Source: Amycolatopsis sacchari (GTDB lineage Bacteria > Actinomycetota > Actinomycetes > Mycobacteriales > Pseudonocardiaceae). Taken from it: a stretch of DNA of 64,000 nt. The translations under genes were made by a program, and so were the position numbers. The notes under the pieces are model-generated. The model was not told where the DNA came from, searched no databases, and saw only the letters and a list, made by a program, of their open reading frames with translations. The stretch covers positions 1-64,000 of the forward strand of contig NZ_FORP01000023.1 in the NCBI RefSeq assembly GCF_900114035.1. The letters run 5' to 3'. This document shows positions 1-8,263 of the stretch, piece by piece (the stretch's first letter is position 1; every line of letters begins with the position of its first letter).

Positions 1-1103
1 AAGAGGAACGTGACCAGGAAGCCGATCGAGAAGATCATCGGCGTCTCGAAGGTCAGGTGCCCCTTCCACATCGTGCCGATCCAGTTGAAGAACTTCACAC
101 CGGTCGGCACCGCGATCAGGAAGGTCATGAAGGAGAAGAAGGGCAGCAGCACCGCGCCGGTGGCGTACATGTGGTGCGCCCACACCGCGACCGACAGCGC
201 CGCGATGCCCAGCGTCGCCCAGACCAGGCCCTTGTAACCGAAGATCGGCTTGCGGGAGAAGACCGGGAAGATCTCCGACACGATGCCGAAGAACGGCAGC
301 GCGACGATGTACACCTCGGGGTGGCCGAAGAACCAGAACAGGTGCTGCCACAGGATCACGCCGCCGTTGGCGGGGTCGAACACGTGGGCCCCGATGTGCC
401 GGTCGGCCAGCAGGCCCATCAGCGCGGCGGTCAGGATCGGGAACGCGATCAGCACCAGCAGCGACGTGACCAGGATGTTCCAGGTGAAGATCGGCATCCG
501 GTACATCGTCATGCCGGGCGCGCGCAGGCAGACGATCGTGGTGACCATGTTGACCGCACCGAGGATGGTGCCCAGACCGGAGACCGCGAGGCCCGCGATC
601 CACATGTCGGCGCCGACACCGGGCGAGTGGATCGCGTCGGACAGCGGCGTGTAGGCGAACCAGCCGAAGTCGGCCGCGCCGCCCGGCGTCAGGAAGCCCG
701 ACACCGCGATCGTGCTGCCGAACAGGTACAGCCAGTACGAGAACGCGTTGAGCCGCGGGAACGCGACGTCCGGCGAACCGATCTGCAGCGGCATCACGAA
801 GTTCGCGAACCCGAACAGGATCGGGGTCGCGTACATCAGCAGCATGATCGTGCCGTGCATCGTGAACAGCTGGTTGTACTGCTCGTTCGAGAGGAACTGC
901 TGCCCCGGACGCGCCAGCTCGGTGCGGATGAGCATCGCCATCGCGCCACCGATCATGAAGAAGGCGAACGACGTGACCAGGTACATCACGCCGATCTGCT
1001 TGTGGTCCGTCGTGCGGAACAACCGCAGCAGGAACGAACCCTTGGCCGCCTCACGCGCCGGGTACGGCCGCGTAGCGATCGGCTGCGGGGCTACGGCTGT
1101 CAC
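1..1103 (-). CDS. ctaD: Cytochrome c oxidase subunit I (aa3-type), N-terminal part, cut by window edge
   Basis: Heme-copper oxidase subunit I is the catalytic, proton-pumping core of complex IV in the plasma membrane. About 367 codons are visible of a family usually 550-590 residues long; the C-terminal part lies left of the window. Visible marks are the low-spin heme ligand in FTMHGT, the [14 protein letters not shown] block with a CuB histidine and the cross-linked tyrosine, and the WAHHMY CuB pair. The heme a3 ligand block is off-window. The GTG start giving MTAVAPQP was chosen because AGGCAGGA sits just upstream. The gene diverges from the phosphotransferase gene. Confidence 0.97.
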   Translation of the reverse strand, partial: MTAVAPQPIATRPYPAREAAKGSFLLRLFRTTDHKQIGVMYLVTSFAFFMIGGAMAMLIRTELARPGQQFLSNEQYNQLFTMHGTIMLLMYATPILFGFANFVMPLQIGSPDVAFPRLNAFSYWLYLFGSTIAVSGFLTPGGAADFGWFAYTPLSDAIHSPGVGADMWIAGLAVSGLGTILGAVNMVTTIVCLRAPGMTMYRMPIFTWNILVTSLLVLIAFPILTAALMGLLADRHIGAHVFDPANGGVILWQHLFWFFGHPEVYIVALPFFGIVSEIFPVFSRKPIFGYKGLVWATLGIAALSVAVWAHHMYATGAVLLPFFSFMTFLIAVPTGVKFFNWIGTMWKGHLTFETPMIFSIGFLVTFL

Positions 1104-1212
1104 TCCTGCCTCCAAGACTTGCCTCGATGTCTGTCTGCGGCCGCCGGGGCAGCCGATCGGATCGTATCCCCCGGGTCCGACGAGCCTGCGCACCGGCTGG
1201 GAAGATCACGCG

Positions 1213-2013
1213 ATGGAAGACCCGTGGCTGACCTCGGCCGTTGCCGCGGCGGTCGCCGTCGGCCGGCGGCTCGGGCTACCCGCCGGCGAGCCCGAGGTGC
1301 TCGCGTCCCGGTCGAACGTGCTGGTCAGGCTGGGTCCGGTGGTCGCGAGGGTGCCCGCGACGACCCTCCTCGCGTGGCCCGATCCGACCGCCAGGATGGC
1401 GCGGGACGTCGCGTTGTCGGCGTTCCTCGCGGAGCGGGACGCACCGGTCATCCCGCCCTTCGAAGACCCCGGACCACACGTCGAGCTGGGGCTTCCGGTG
1501 ACGCTGTGGCGTTTCACACGTCACGAGCCCGGGGCGGTGTTCGAACCGGGCGAAGCGGCCGTTCTGCTCGCGGAGGTGCACGCCGCACTGGCGGACTTTC
1601 CGGGCGACTACAGCGATTCGGGCCCGGCGACGGATCTTCCGGCGATGCTGGCGTCCTCGGACGACCCCCGGCTGCCCGACGAGGTGGCGCGCAGCCTCGC
1701 CGCCCTGCCGGACCTGCCCGCGCAACCGCTCCACGGCGACGCCCACACCGGGAACCTCGTGCGCACCCCGGACGGTCCGAAGTGGCTGGACTTCGAGGAC
1801 ACCTGGCGCGGGCCGGTGACGTGGGACCTCGCCTGCCTCGCCCGTTCGGACGGCCCCGGCGCCGTGGCCGCCTATCCCGGCGAAGTCGAAGGGCTGTCCG
1901 CGTACCTGCGGCTGCGTGAGCTGTACGCGGTGTGCTGGCGGTTCGTCATCGCCCGCCGGTTCCCGGAACGGCTACCCGAGGCGCGAGCCGCCGCCGACCG
2001 GTATTTCGCCTAG
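1213..2013 (+). CDS. Aminoglycoside phosphotransferase-like kinase (APH/choline kinase fold)
   Basis: A 266-residue member of the phosphotransferase enzyme family (Pfam APH), which moves a phosphate from ATP to a small hydroxylated substrate. The Brenner motif HGDAHTGN lies at residues 174-181 with the catalytic aspartate, and the metal-binding LDFED at 192-196. The ATG start giving MEDPWLT precedes the first conserved strand; upstream in-frame sequence only mirrors ctaD and is rejected. The true substrate cannot be read from sequence: most genomic homologues are not resistance enzymes. The 3' end overlaps the convergent hydrolase gene by 4 bp. Confidence 0.85.
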   Translation: MEDPWLTSAVAAAVAVGRRLGLPAGEPEVLASRSNVLVRLGPVVARVPATTLLAWPDPTARMARDVALSAFLAERDAPVIPPFEDPGPHVELGLPVTLWRFTRHEPGAVFEPGEAAVLLAEVHAALADFPGDYSDSGPATDLPAMLASSDDPRLPDEVARSLAALPDLPAQPLHGDAHTGNLVRTPDGPKWLDFEDTWRGPVTWDLACLARSDGPGAVAAYPGEVEGLSAYLRLRELYAVCWRFVIARRFPERLPEARAAADRYFA

Positions 2014-2753
2014 CGCCACCAGCCCACGATCGCCTCGGCCAGCGCGTCCGGAACCTCCAGCGGGGTGAGGTGACCGGCACCCGGCAGGACCACCAGCTCC
2101 CCCTTCGGCAGGGCGTCCGCCATCGCGCGGGCCGCGTCCGGCGGGGTCAGGCCGTCTTCCTCGCCCACGACGACGAGGGCCGGGACGTCGGCCGAAGCGA
2201 GCACGTCGAAGGAGTCCGGGCGGGCCGCCATCGCCCGCGCCGCCCACGCCACCCCGGCCGGGGGTTGCGAGCCGATCAGGTCGCGCACGGTCTCCACGAC
2301 GTCGGGCCGCTCGGTGCGGGTGCGCTCGGCCAGGAGGTTCGGCAGCATCGACTCGGCGAGCCACGAGATGCCCTCGGCCTCGGCCCGCGCGGCGACGCGC
2401 TCGCGGTTCTCCGCCGCTTCGGGCGTGTCGGCGGCCGCCTTGGTGTCGATCAGCACCAAGCCGCCCACCCGTTCCGGGGCCAGGCGCAGCACGGCCATGG
2501 TCACGTAGCCGCCCATCGAGCAGCCCCCGAGCACCACGCGGTCGAGTTCGAGCTTGTCCAGCAGCGCCACGACGTCCCGTGCGGCGTCCTCGAGGCTGGG
2601 CGCGCGGTCGGTCTCGGGCAGCGCGGTGCGGCCGAGGCCCCGCTGGTCGGGGGTGATCAACCGGCCCGCGGCGGACAGGGGTGCCCGCACCGGTTGCCAC
2701 ATCCGGGCGTCGACGGGGAAGGCGTGCAGCAGGACGAGCGGGAGTTCCGACAT
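2010..2753 (-). CDS. Alpha/beta hydrolase
   Basis: A 247-residue alpha/beta-hydrolase fold enzyme, probably cytoplasmic since no signal peptide is seen. The nucleophile elbow is GCSMGG (Ser79), the acid residue is probably Asp200 in GEEDGL, and the catalytic histidine is His228 in GAGHLTP. The N-terminal HAFPVDARMW corresponds to the HG oxyanion region, with Ala where Gly is typical. Similar to 3-oxoadipate enol-lactonase and non-heme haloperoxidase relatives, but no neighbouring catabolic genes support a substrate. Divergent from the GNAT gene, 21 bp apart. Confidence 0.88.
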   Translation of the reverse strand: MSELPLVLLHAFPVDARMWQPVRAPLSAAGRLITPDQRGLGRTALPETDRAPSLEDAARDVVALLDKLELDRVVLGGCSMGGYVTMAVLRLAPERVGGLVLIDTKAAADTPEAAENRERVAARAEAEGISWLAESMLPNLLAERTRTERPDVVETVRDLIGSQPPAGVAWAARAMAARPDSFDVLASADVPALVVVGEEDGLTPPDAARAMADALPKGELVVLPGAGHLTPLEVPDALAEAIVGWWR

Positions 2754-2774
2754 GGGTCCCTATTGTGTACTGCC

Positions 2775-3284
2775 GTGGCCGTCGAGTTCCCCGAGATCCG
2801 CACCGAGCGGCTGCTGCTGCGCCCGCTCACGGAGGCCGACCGCGTGGTCGTGGTGCGGATCCAGACCGACCCGCGCACGAACCGGTACCACCCCGAGCCG
2901 CCGGACGCCGCGGAGAGCGACGCGAAGTTCGACTCGTGGCTGGAGGACTGGGCGGTGCACGGCTTCGGCTACCTGCCCGTGCGTACACTGGCGACGGGAG
3001 AGGTGCTCGGCGTCGGCGGGCTGCAGCTGCGGACGTTCGGCGACGAGAAGATTTTGAATGTGTACTACCGGTTCCTGCCTGAGGCGTGGGGCCACGGCTA
3101 CGCGACGGAGATGGCCGCGGCGGTGATCGGCTGGGCCGACCGGACGCTGCCGCGGTACCCGGTGCAGATCAGCGTCAACGTGGTGAACCAGCCGTCGATG
3201 AACGTCGCCAAACGGCTGGGCTTCCGCACGTACTTGGAGACGCTGTACGAGGGAGCCCTCACGCGCCACCTGCGCCGGGACTAG
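2775..3284 (+). CDS. GNAT N-acetyltransferase (RimJ/RimL type)
   Basis: A 169-residue GNAT acetyltransferase of the Acetyltransf_3 type, which uses acetyl-CoA to acetylate an amine, often a protein N-terminus or an antibiotic. The N-terminal IRTERLLLRPL is the family signature and the acetyl-CoA pyrophosphate loop is in RFLPEAWGHGYATEM. The C-terminal NQPSMNVAKRLGF is the usual last helix motif. A GTG start was chosen because it begins the conserved strand and no better in-frame start follows. The stop overlaps the convergent TetR gene by 4 bp. Confidence 0.9.
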   Translation: MAVEFPEIRTERLLLRPLTEADRVVVVRIQTDPRTNRYHPEPPDAAESDAKFDSWLEDWAVHGFGYLPVRTLATGEVLGVGGLQLRTFGDEKILNVYYRFLPEAWGHGYATEMAAAVIGWADRTLPRYPVQISVNVVNQPSMNVAKRLGFRTYLETLYEGALTRHLRRD

Positions 3285-3847
3285 CGCTCCCCCGCGCCGA
3301 TGCCTTCGAACACGAGCGTCAGGTGGCGGCGCCAGTCATCGTCGTCCGGGTTCATGTTGGCCATGGCTCCGCGGGTGATGAGGACGAAGTCGGTGAAGGT
3401 CAGGTCGCTGCGGACGTGGCCGGCGTCGACGGCGCGCCGGATGATCCGCCGTGCGATGTCGGCGAACCGCGCCTTCTGGTCGGCGATCCCCGCCCACTCC
3501 TTCTTCTCGGGGCCGAGGATGGCGTACCGGAACGCGGCGTCCCGTGCCGCCGCCTCCAGGTAGCCGAGCAGCAGCTCCCGGAACGACGCACGGGGGTCGT
3601 CGACCTCTTCGGCGGCGCGGGCCTGCTCGGTCATCGCCGCGAACCGCAGTCCGACGATGGCGGCGAGCAGGGCCTGCTTGGTGGCGAAGTGGCGGTACAG
3701 CGTGCCCATGCCCACTCCGGCGCGCTCGGCGATCTCGTCCATCTGGACTTCGCTGCCGCGCTGCGCGAACAGCTCACTGGCGGCCGCGACGATCGCGTCA
3801 CGGCTGCGTCGGGCATCGGCACGGAGGGCGCGGTCGGGGGCGGACAT
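3281..3847 (-). CDS. TetR family transcriptional regulator (A)
   Basis: A 188-residue TetR repressor. The N-terminal helix-turn-helix spans about residues 15-60, with the typical AGVGMGTLYRHFATKQAL recognition helix. The C-terminal ligand domain contains the common FRELLLGYL and LGPEKKEWAG helices. It lies 71 bp downstream of the MFS pump gene on the same strand but has its own promoter inside an 11-bp inverted repeat, so it is probably autoregulated. The predicted transcription start falls at about the ATG, suggesting a leaderless mRNA. It may also control the upstream pump; the ligand is unknown. Confidence 0.93.
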   Translation of the reverse strand: MSAPDRALRADARRSRDAIVAAASELFAQRGSEVQMDEIAERAGVGMGTLYRHFATKQALLAAIVGLRFAAMTEQARAAEEVDDPRASFRELLLGYLEAAARDAAFRYAILGPEKKEWAGIADQKARFADIARRIIRRAVDAGHVRSDLTFTDFVLITRGAMANMNPDDDDWRRHLTLVFEGIGAGER

Positions 3848-3850
3848 AAC

Positions 3851-3883
3851 TTGAATCGTAGTTCCGCTTCCGCTACGGTTCAA
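3851..3883 (-). promoter_or_regulatory. Promoter and inverted-repeat operator of TetR gene A
   Basis: On the minus strand TTGAAC and TACGAT are separated by exactly 17 nt. The two arms of an inverted repeat (TTGAATCGTAG at 3851-3861 and CTACGGTTCAA at 3873-3883, one mismatch) coincide with these hexamers. Bound repressor would block RNA polymerase directly. Only 7 nt separate the -10 box from the ATG and there is no Shine-Dalgarno sequence. Confidence 0.7.
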
Positions 3884-3918
3884 ATAGGAACCGGAGTTCA
3901 ACTTCCGATTAGGAGAGA

Positions 3919-5352
3919 TCATGATCTGCGCTTGAAGGTCAGCGCGACGACGAAGCTCAGCGCGGCGATCACCGCGGAGGCGACGAACGCGTGCGTCATG
4001 CCGGTGACCAGGACCTCGTGCGCCGAACCGGTCGCGTGCCGCGTCGTGGTGCCGAAGATCGTGACGAGGATCGCCAGGCCGACCGTGGCGCCGATCTGCT
4101 GCATGGTCTGCAGCACGCCGCCCGCCGCACCCGCGTCCCGCGGGGGCACCGTGCCCATGATGATCACGTTGAGCGGCGAGAAGGCCAGCCCCATGCCGAG
4201 GCCCATCAGCAGCATCGGCAGGAACAGCAGCGGGAAGTACCCGGTGGTCGTCGTGAGCTGGGTCAGCAGCGCGAGCCCGGACGCCATCAGCGTGGTGCCG
4301 ACGAGCGCGACCGGCTTCGGGCCGAACCTGGGCAGCAGCCGCGGGATGAGCCTGCTCGTGCCGAACACCAGCAGCGCCATCGGCAGGAACGCGAACCCGG
4401 TCGCGAGCGCGCCGTAGCCGTGCACCTCCTGCAGGTACTGCGCGAGGAAGAAGAACATCGACATGCCGGCCATCGGCCCGAGGAAGAAGTTCGCGTACGC
4501 CGCCGCGCGGTTGCGGTCGGCGAACAGGCGCAGCGGCAGCAGCGGCTGGGCGGTGCGGACCTCGATCGCGAAGAAGGCCGCGAGCAGGACGACACCGACA
4601 CCGAGGGCGAGCAACGTCGTCGAATCGCCCCAGCCGTCCGTGGCGGCGCGGATGAAGCCGTAGACGAGCGCGGCCACGCCGCCGGTCGCGGTGATCGCGC
4701 CGGGCAGGTCGAGCTTCGCCGGGTGCCGCTCCGGTTCCCGCAGGTAGCGGGCGGCGAGCGCCACGGCGGCGACGCCGAACGGGACGTTGATGAACAGCAC
4801 CGCGCGCCACGACAGCCATTCGGTGAGCAGGCCGCCGAGGATGAGGCCGACCGCGAACCCGGCACTGGCCATGCCGGAGAACAGGGCCAGCGCCCGCAGC
4901 CGGGCCTTCGGCTCGGTGAACGTGGTGGTCAGCAGCGCGAGCGTGCTGGGCCCCGCGGCCGCGGCGCCGAGCCCCTGCACGACGCGGGCGACGAGCAGCC
5001 ACGTCGCGGAGTCGGCGAACCCGCCGGCGAGCGAGGCGAGTGTGAACAGGGTCAGCCCGCCGAGGAAGACCCGGCGGCGGCCGAACAGGTCCCCGGCGCG
5101 GCCGCCGAGCAGCAGCAGGCCGCCGAAGACGAGGGTGTACGCGTTGATCACCCACGACAGGCCGGTGGCGCTGAAGTGCAGGTCGGACTGGATGCGCGGC
5201 AGCGCCACGTTCATCACCGTGGCGTCGAGGACGATCATCAGCTGACAGGTGAGCAGGGTGGCCAGGACGATGCCGGGCCGGTGCGCCCGGACCTCCCGGG
5301 CGAGCGCCGGAGCGGTCGCGGACAGCGTTCTTTCAGTCAAGAAGTGCTCCAT
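3919..5352 (-). CDS. MFS drug-efflux transporter, DHA2 (EmrB/QacA) family, 14 TM
   Basis: A 477-residue major facilitator antiporter, expected to export drugs or toxic metabolites with proton influx. Motif C-like and motif A sequences are visible: LDATVMNVALPRIQSDL in TM1, GRAGDLFGRRRVFL after TM2, and QGLGAAAAGPSTLAL in TM4. Its length fits the 14-helix DHA2 class. The ATG giving MEHFLTER was preferred over an upstream one that lies on the predicted -10 box. It sits between two TetR genes, the classic arrangement of a regulated efflux cassette. Confidence 0.93.
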   Translation of the reverse strand: MEHFLTERTLSATAPALAREVRAHRPGIVLATLLTCQLMIVLDATVMNVALPRIQSDLHFSATGLSWVINAYTLVFGGLLLLGGRAGDLFGRRRVFLGGLTLFTLASLAGGFADSATWLLVARVVQGLGAAAAGPSTLALLTTTFTEPKARLRALALFSGMASAGFAVGLILGGLLTEWLSWRAVLFINVPFGVAAVALAARYLREPERHPAKLDLPGAITATGGVAALVYGFIRAATDGWGDSTTLLALGVGVVLLAAFFAIEVRTAQPLLPLRLFADRNRAAAYANFFLGPMAGMSMFFFLAQYLQEVHGYGALATGFAFLPMALLVFGTSRLIPRLLPRFGPKPVALVGTTLMASGLALLTQLTTTTGYFPLLFLPMLLMGLGMGLAFSPLNVIIMGTVPPRDAGAAGGVLQTMQQIGATVGLAILVTIFGTTTRHATGSAHEVLVTGMTHAFVASAVIAALSFVVALTFKRRS

Positions 5353-5360
5353 CGGATGCG

Positions 5361-5466
5361 CGAAAACAAGCGGACGAACTCTCCGCTTCTCAGGAGCTAT
5401 CATATGGAGGTTGTCTCCGGTTTCGCAACCGGATTCGGAGATCGCGTCCGCTTTTTTCGAAGGAGG
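5361..5466. promoter_or_regulatory. Divergent regulatory region of the efflux cassette (promoter plus operators)
   Basis: For the pump gene, a minus-strand promoter reads TTGCGA (5423-5428), an 18-nt spacer, then TATGAT (5399-5404). A perfect inverted repeat CCGGTT-tcgc-AACCGG at 5418-5433 covers the -35 box. A second element occurs three times: AAGCGGACG at 5368-5376, TCCGCTT at 5382-5388 and CGTCCGCTT at 5445-5453. The outer two are in opposite orientation and extend to CGAAAACAAGCGGACG against CGTCCGCTTTTTTCG. AAGGAGG ahead of the GTG of regulator B closes the region. Confidence 0.6.
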
Positions 5467-5470
5467 GCCC

Positions 5471-6037
5471 GTGGCATCACCGACGACACCACGGCCGATG
5501 CGTGCCGACGCCCGGCGCAACTACGAGCGGCTCGTCGAGGTCGCGCGCCAGGTCTTCGCCGAGCTGGGCCCCGAAGCGCCGCTGGACGACATCGCCCGCC
5601 GCGCCGGTGTGGGTCCCGGGACGCTCTACCGGCACTTCCCCAACCGCGAGGCGCTGATCGCGGCGGTGTACCGGGCGGACATCGAGAACCTGGCAAGGCA
5701 GGCGCACGAGCTGGCGGAGCGCTACGAGCCGGGTGAGGCGCTGGCCAGGTGGCTGCGCGTGCACGTGGACTTCGGCGTCCGCAAGCGGGCGCTGGCGGGC
5801 GCGCTCAAGGCGGCGATGGACCGGGATTCCGAGGTGTTCGCCGCGTGCAAGGTCGAGCTCAACGCCGCGGCCGAGATGCTGGTGTGGGCCGCGCAGCAGG
5901 CCGGTGCCGTCCGGTGGGACATCGAGCCGAGGGACGTGCTGCTCATGGCGCACGGGATCGGTGTCGCGTCGGAGAAGACGCCGGAGACGGCGGACCGCCT
6001 GCTCCAGGTGATGCTCGACGGCCTGCGGGGGAGCTGA
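5471..6037 (+). CDS. TetR family transcriptional regulator (B)
   Basis: A 188-residue TetR repressor of the same general type as regulator A. The helix-turn-helix lies at about residues 15-60 (ARRAGVGPGTLYRHFPNREALIAAV), and the C-terminal domain is of the form seen in many SCO-type TetR proteins. The GTG start is set by AAGGAGG 4 nt upstream; MRADARR, ten codons in, is the alternative. It diverges from the MFS pump and shares its 118-bp regulatory region with two kinds of inverted repeat, so it is the likeliest direct repressor of the pump. Confidence 0.92.
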   Translation: MASPTTPRPMRADARRNYERLVEVARQVFAELGPEAPLDDIARRAGVGPGTLYRHFPNREALIAAVYRADIENLARQAHELAERYEPGEALARWLRVHVDFGVRKRALAGALKAAMDRDSEVFAACKVELNAAAEMLVWAAQQAGAVRWDIEPRDVLLMAHGIGVASEKTPETADRLLQVMLDGLRGS

Positions 6038-6499
6038 TCCCGGGCGCGCGCCCGGGGGGGCGGTGGCTGCCGGGCGGTGGTTGCGGGGTGCGGGCCGGAA
6101 CGGCGGTGGCTGCCGGGCGGTGACTGCGGTGACTGCGGTGGCTGCCAGGCGGCGGCCGCAGGGTGGCGAGCGGCCGCGGGGCAGTGGCTGGTGACCCGGC
6201 CGGGAGGCGGCCGGGACGACGGTGGCTGCGGGGCGCTGGCCGGAACGGCGGTCGCTGCGGTGCGGACGCGGACGGTGCAGCCGGGCAGCGGCTGCGGGGC
6301 TGCGGTGGCTGCCAGGCGGCAGGACAGCGGTGGCTGCTCGTGGCGGCCGGTGGCGACTCGCCACCCTCTCTGGGGGCGGGAGCGACAGCGGAGCCGCCTC
6401 GGCGGGGCGGTGGATCGTCGCGACGGGGCGCGGCCGCCGGGGCGCGTGGCCGCGCGGGCCGCGACGCCAAACCCACCTCCGGCCCCGCTCCGGTGACCG
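6038..6499. repeat. GC-rich non-coding region with degenerate GGTGGCTGC repeats
   Basis: I see no gene in these 462 bp. The sequence is made of short imperfect repeats: GGTGGCTGCCGGGCGGTG occurs twice, GCCGGAACGGCGGT twice, and GCGGTGGCTGCCAGGCGGC twice, with more GGTGGCTGC fragments between. All six frames give Arg/Gly/Ala-rich low-complexity peptides without family features. It lies between the convergent ends of regulator B and the phosphodiesterase gene. Confidence 0.6.
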
Positions 6500-7630
6500 C
6501 TACTCCCGGTGTGCCACCACCAGCGGCACCAGCTGCTCCGCCGGCGTGAGTGACCCGTGCTGCCCGATCAGCGCGGACTCGATCGGCTCGGCGCGGCGGC
6601 GTAGCAGGCCGAAGCGGTCCCGCGCCGCCACGACGACGTCGCCGATCCTCGGGCGCACGCGGTCGCTCACGCGCGGGCCGAACCAGCCCGCCTCGATCGC
6701 CTCCTCGCGGGTTGCCACCCACGCGTGTTCGCCCAGCTCCGCGCCCCACGTGGCGAGCACGTCGGACAGGGCGCCCGGCCGCGCGTACACGTGCCGCGCC
6801 CGCACCTCGCCCGCCACCACGCGTACGCCGTCCATCAAGCCCGGGGTCGCGTCGAGGTCGAGCGCCGTGGCGTCCACCGCCACCATCCCGTGGTCGGCCA
6901 CCACCGCCAGCAGCGCCCCCGGCGGCAGATCATCCACAATGGACTCCACCAGCCGGTCCACCTGCCGCAGCTGCATGCGCCACGCCGGCGTCCCCGGACC
7001 GTACAGATGACCGAGCTGGTCGAGCTGGCTGTGGTAGGCGTAGCAGAACCCGGGCGCCGCCAGCGCCCGCTGCACCGACGCCGCGAGATCGCCGAGCGCG
7101 TGCACGCCCACGTACTCCCCGCCCCGCTGCACCGCCGCCGTCAACGAGGACTTCGCGAACTGCGCGTCCGACACCACGCACGCGTGCACTCCCGCCGCCG
7201 CCGAACGCATGAACGTCGTCGGCAGCGGCTGGACCTCTTCCGGGCGCAGCCGCTCCCGCAGGTCCGGACCACCGGGGTGCTCCCGCCAGCGCAACGCGTT
7301 CAGCACCGCGACGCCGGGCACCTCGAAGGTGTAGCCGGTCAGCCCGTGCTCGCCCGACTGCACGCCGGTGCCGATGGCCGCCAGCCCGCCCGCCGTCGTC
7401 GACGGGAAGCCGACCGTCAGCGGGCGCCGGGGCAGCGACGCCAGCACGGGGGCATCGGCCGCGTGGGTCTCCAGCAGCTCCCAGCCCAGCCCGTCGACGA
7501 GCAGCACGCAGGCGGCGGAGCACGGCGGCAGGCCGAGGGAGTTCTCGAACCCGGGAACCCCGAGCACCGCGAGCGCGGAGGGCACGACCTCGGCCAGGTG
7601 CGGGGTGCTTCCCGCCGTCGGCAGATCCAC
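6500..7630 (-). CDS. Type I phosphodiesterase/nucleotide pyrophosphatase (alkaline phosphatase superfamily)
   Basis: A 376-residue metal-dependent phosphodiesterase of the NPP/PglZ-like alkaline phosphatase superfamily. The metal-binding aspartate is in LLVDGLGWELL, the threonine nucleophile in FPSTTAGGLAAIGTG, and further metal ligands in SQLDQLGHLYG and VVADHGMV. No signal peptide is seen, so a cytoplasmic place is likely. The physiological substrate (nucleotide, phospholipid head group or other diester) cannot be read from sequence. The GTG start giving MDLPTAGS is a choice: GGAGG is 30 nt upstream and the best-placed start is not clear. Confidence 0.85.
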   Translation of the reverse strand: MDLPTAGSTPHLAEVVPSALAVLGVPGFENSLGLPPCSAACVLLVDGLGWELLETHAADAPVLASLPRRPLTVGFPSTTAGGLAAIGTGVQSGEHGLTGYTFEVPGVAVLNALRWREHPGGPDLRERLRPEEVQPLPTTFMRSAAAGVHACVVSDAQFAKSSLTAAVQRGGEYVGVHALGDLAASVQRALAAPGFCYAYHSQLDQLGHLYGPGTPAWRMQLRQVDRLVESIVDDLPPGALLAVVADHGMVAVDATALDLDATPGLMDGVRVVAGEVRARHVYARPGALSDVLATWGAELGEHAWVATREEAIEAGWFGPRVSDRVRPRIGDVVVAARDRFGLLRRRAEPIESALIGQHGSLTPAEQLVPLVVAHRE

Positions 7631-7687
7631 GCGGCCCAGCTTGGCAGGGACTACCCCACCTCCGCATGTCCAGCTGATAATGGGGCC

Positions 7688-7891
7688 ATGCCGACCTACG
7701 CCTACCGCTGCCGCGAGTGCACGGAGACCTTCGAGGTCAACCGCCCGATGAGCGAATCCGCGGCGCCCGCGACCTGCCCGGAAGGGCACGCCGACACGGT
7801 CAAACTGCTCACCACCGTGGCGCTGACGGGTGCCGCCGGAGCACCGGCCACCGGCGGCTGCTGCGGCGGAGCCTGCGGCTGCGCCAACTGA
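7688..7891 (+). CDS. FmdB-family zinc ribbon protein
   Basis: A 67-residue protein that begins MPTYAYRCRECTETFEV, the signature of the FmdB putative regulatory family, a small one-zinc ribbon. Cys8 and Cys11 form the first knuckle and Cys30 (CPEGH) lies in the second. The C-terminus is a Gly/Cys tail (GGCCGGACGCAN) common in actinobacterial members. The role is unknown; many are encoded near mscL or 5-formyltetrahydrofolate cyclo-ligase, neither of which is here. Its 3' third is the template of the tandem repeats that follow. Confidence 0.9.
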   Translation: MPTYAYRCRECTETFEVNRPMSESAAPATCPEGHADTVKLLTTVALTGAAGAPATGGCCGGACGCAN

Positions 7892-8256
7892 ACGGGGTCA
7901 CTCCTCGCCGCCCTGCCCGCAAAGGCACGCCGACACAGCCGAACTCCACCGTGGCGCTGACCGGCGCCGCCGGAGCCTGGCCACCAGCGCCTGCCGCGGC
8001 TGCGCCAACTGAACGGGGGTCACTCCTTGCCGCCCTGCCCGCAAAGGCACGCCGACACAGCCGAACTCCGCCACGGCGCTGACCGGCGCCGCCGGAGCCT
8101 GGCCACCAGCGCCCGCCGCGGCTGCGCCAACTGAACGGGGGTCACTCCTCGCCGCCCTGCCCGCAAAGGCACGCCGACACAGCCGAACTCCGCCACGGCG
8201 CTGACCGGCGCCGCCGGAGCACCGGCCACCAGCGCCCGCCGCGGCTGCGCCAACTG
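7891..8256. repeat. Three degenerate ~122-bp tandem repeats built from the fmdB and dhaM 3' ends
   Basis: The landmark GCGCCAACTG ends fmdB at 7890 and recurs at 8011, 8133 and 8256, giving periods of 121, 122 and 123 bp. Each unit starts with the fmdB stop region, runs into a copy of the dhaM tail (TCACTCCTCGCCG), then restarts in the middle of fmdB (GGCACGCCGACAC...GGCGCTGAC...GCCGCCGGAGC). Both flanking genes are intact, so the units are pure intergenic duplications. No open reading frame with family features was found in them. Confidence 0.85.
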
Positions 8257-8263
8257 AACGGCG

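Noticed and set aside
57-1919. 620-codon plus-strand frame across ctaD and the phosphotransferase
   Set aside because: Low-complexity Arg/Asp/Gln-rich translation antisense to ctaD; typical high-GC shadow frame.
1213-2013. Call of an aminoglycoside resistance gene
   Set aside because: Only the general kinase motifs are present; nothing in the context or sequence supports an antibiotic as substrate.
5401-5403. Upstream ATG for the MFS pump (MIAPEKRR...)
   Set aside because: It lies on the predicted -10 box and has no Shine-Dalgarno; the ATG at 5352 fits the family start.
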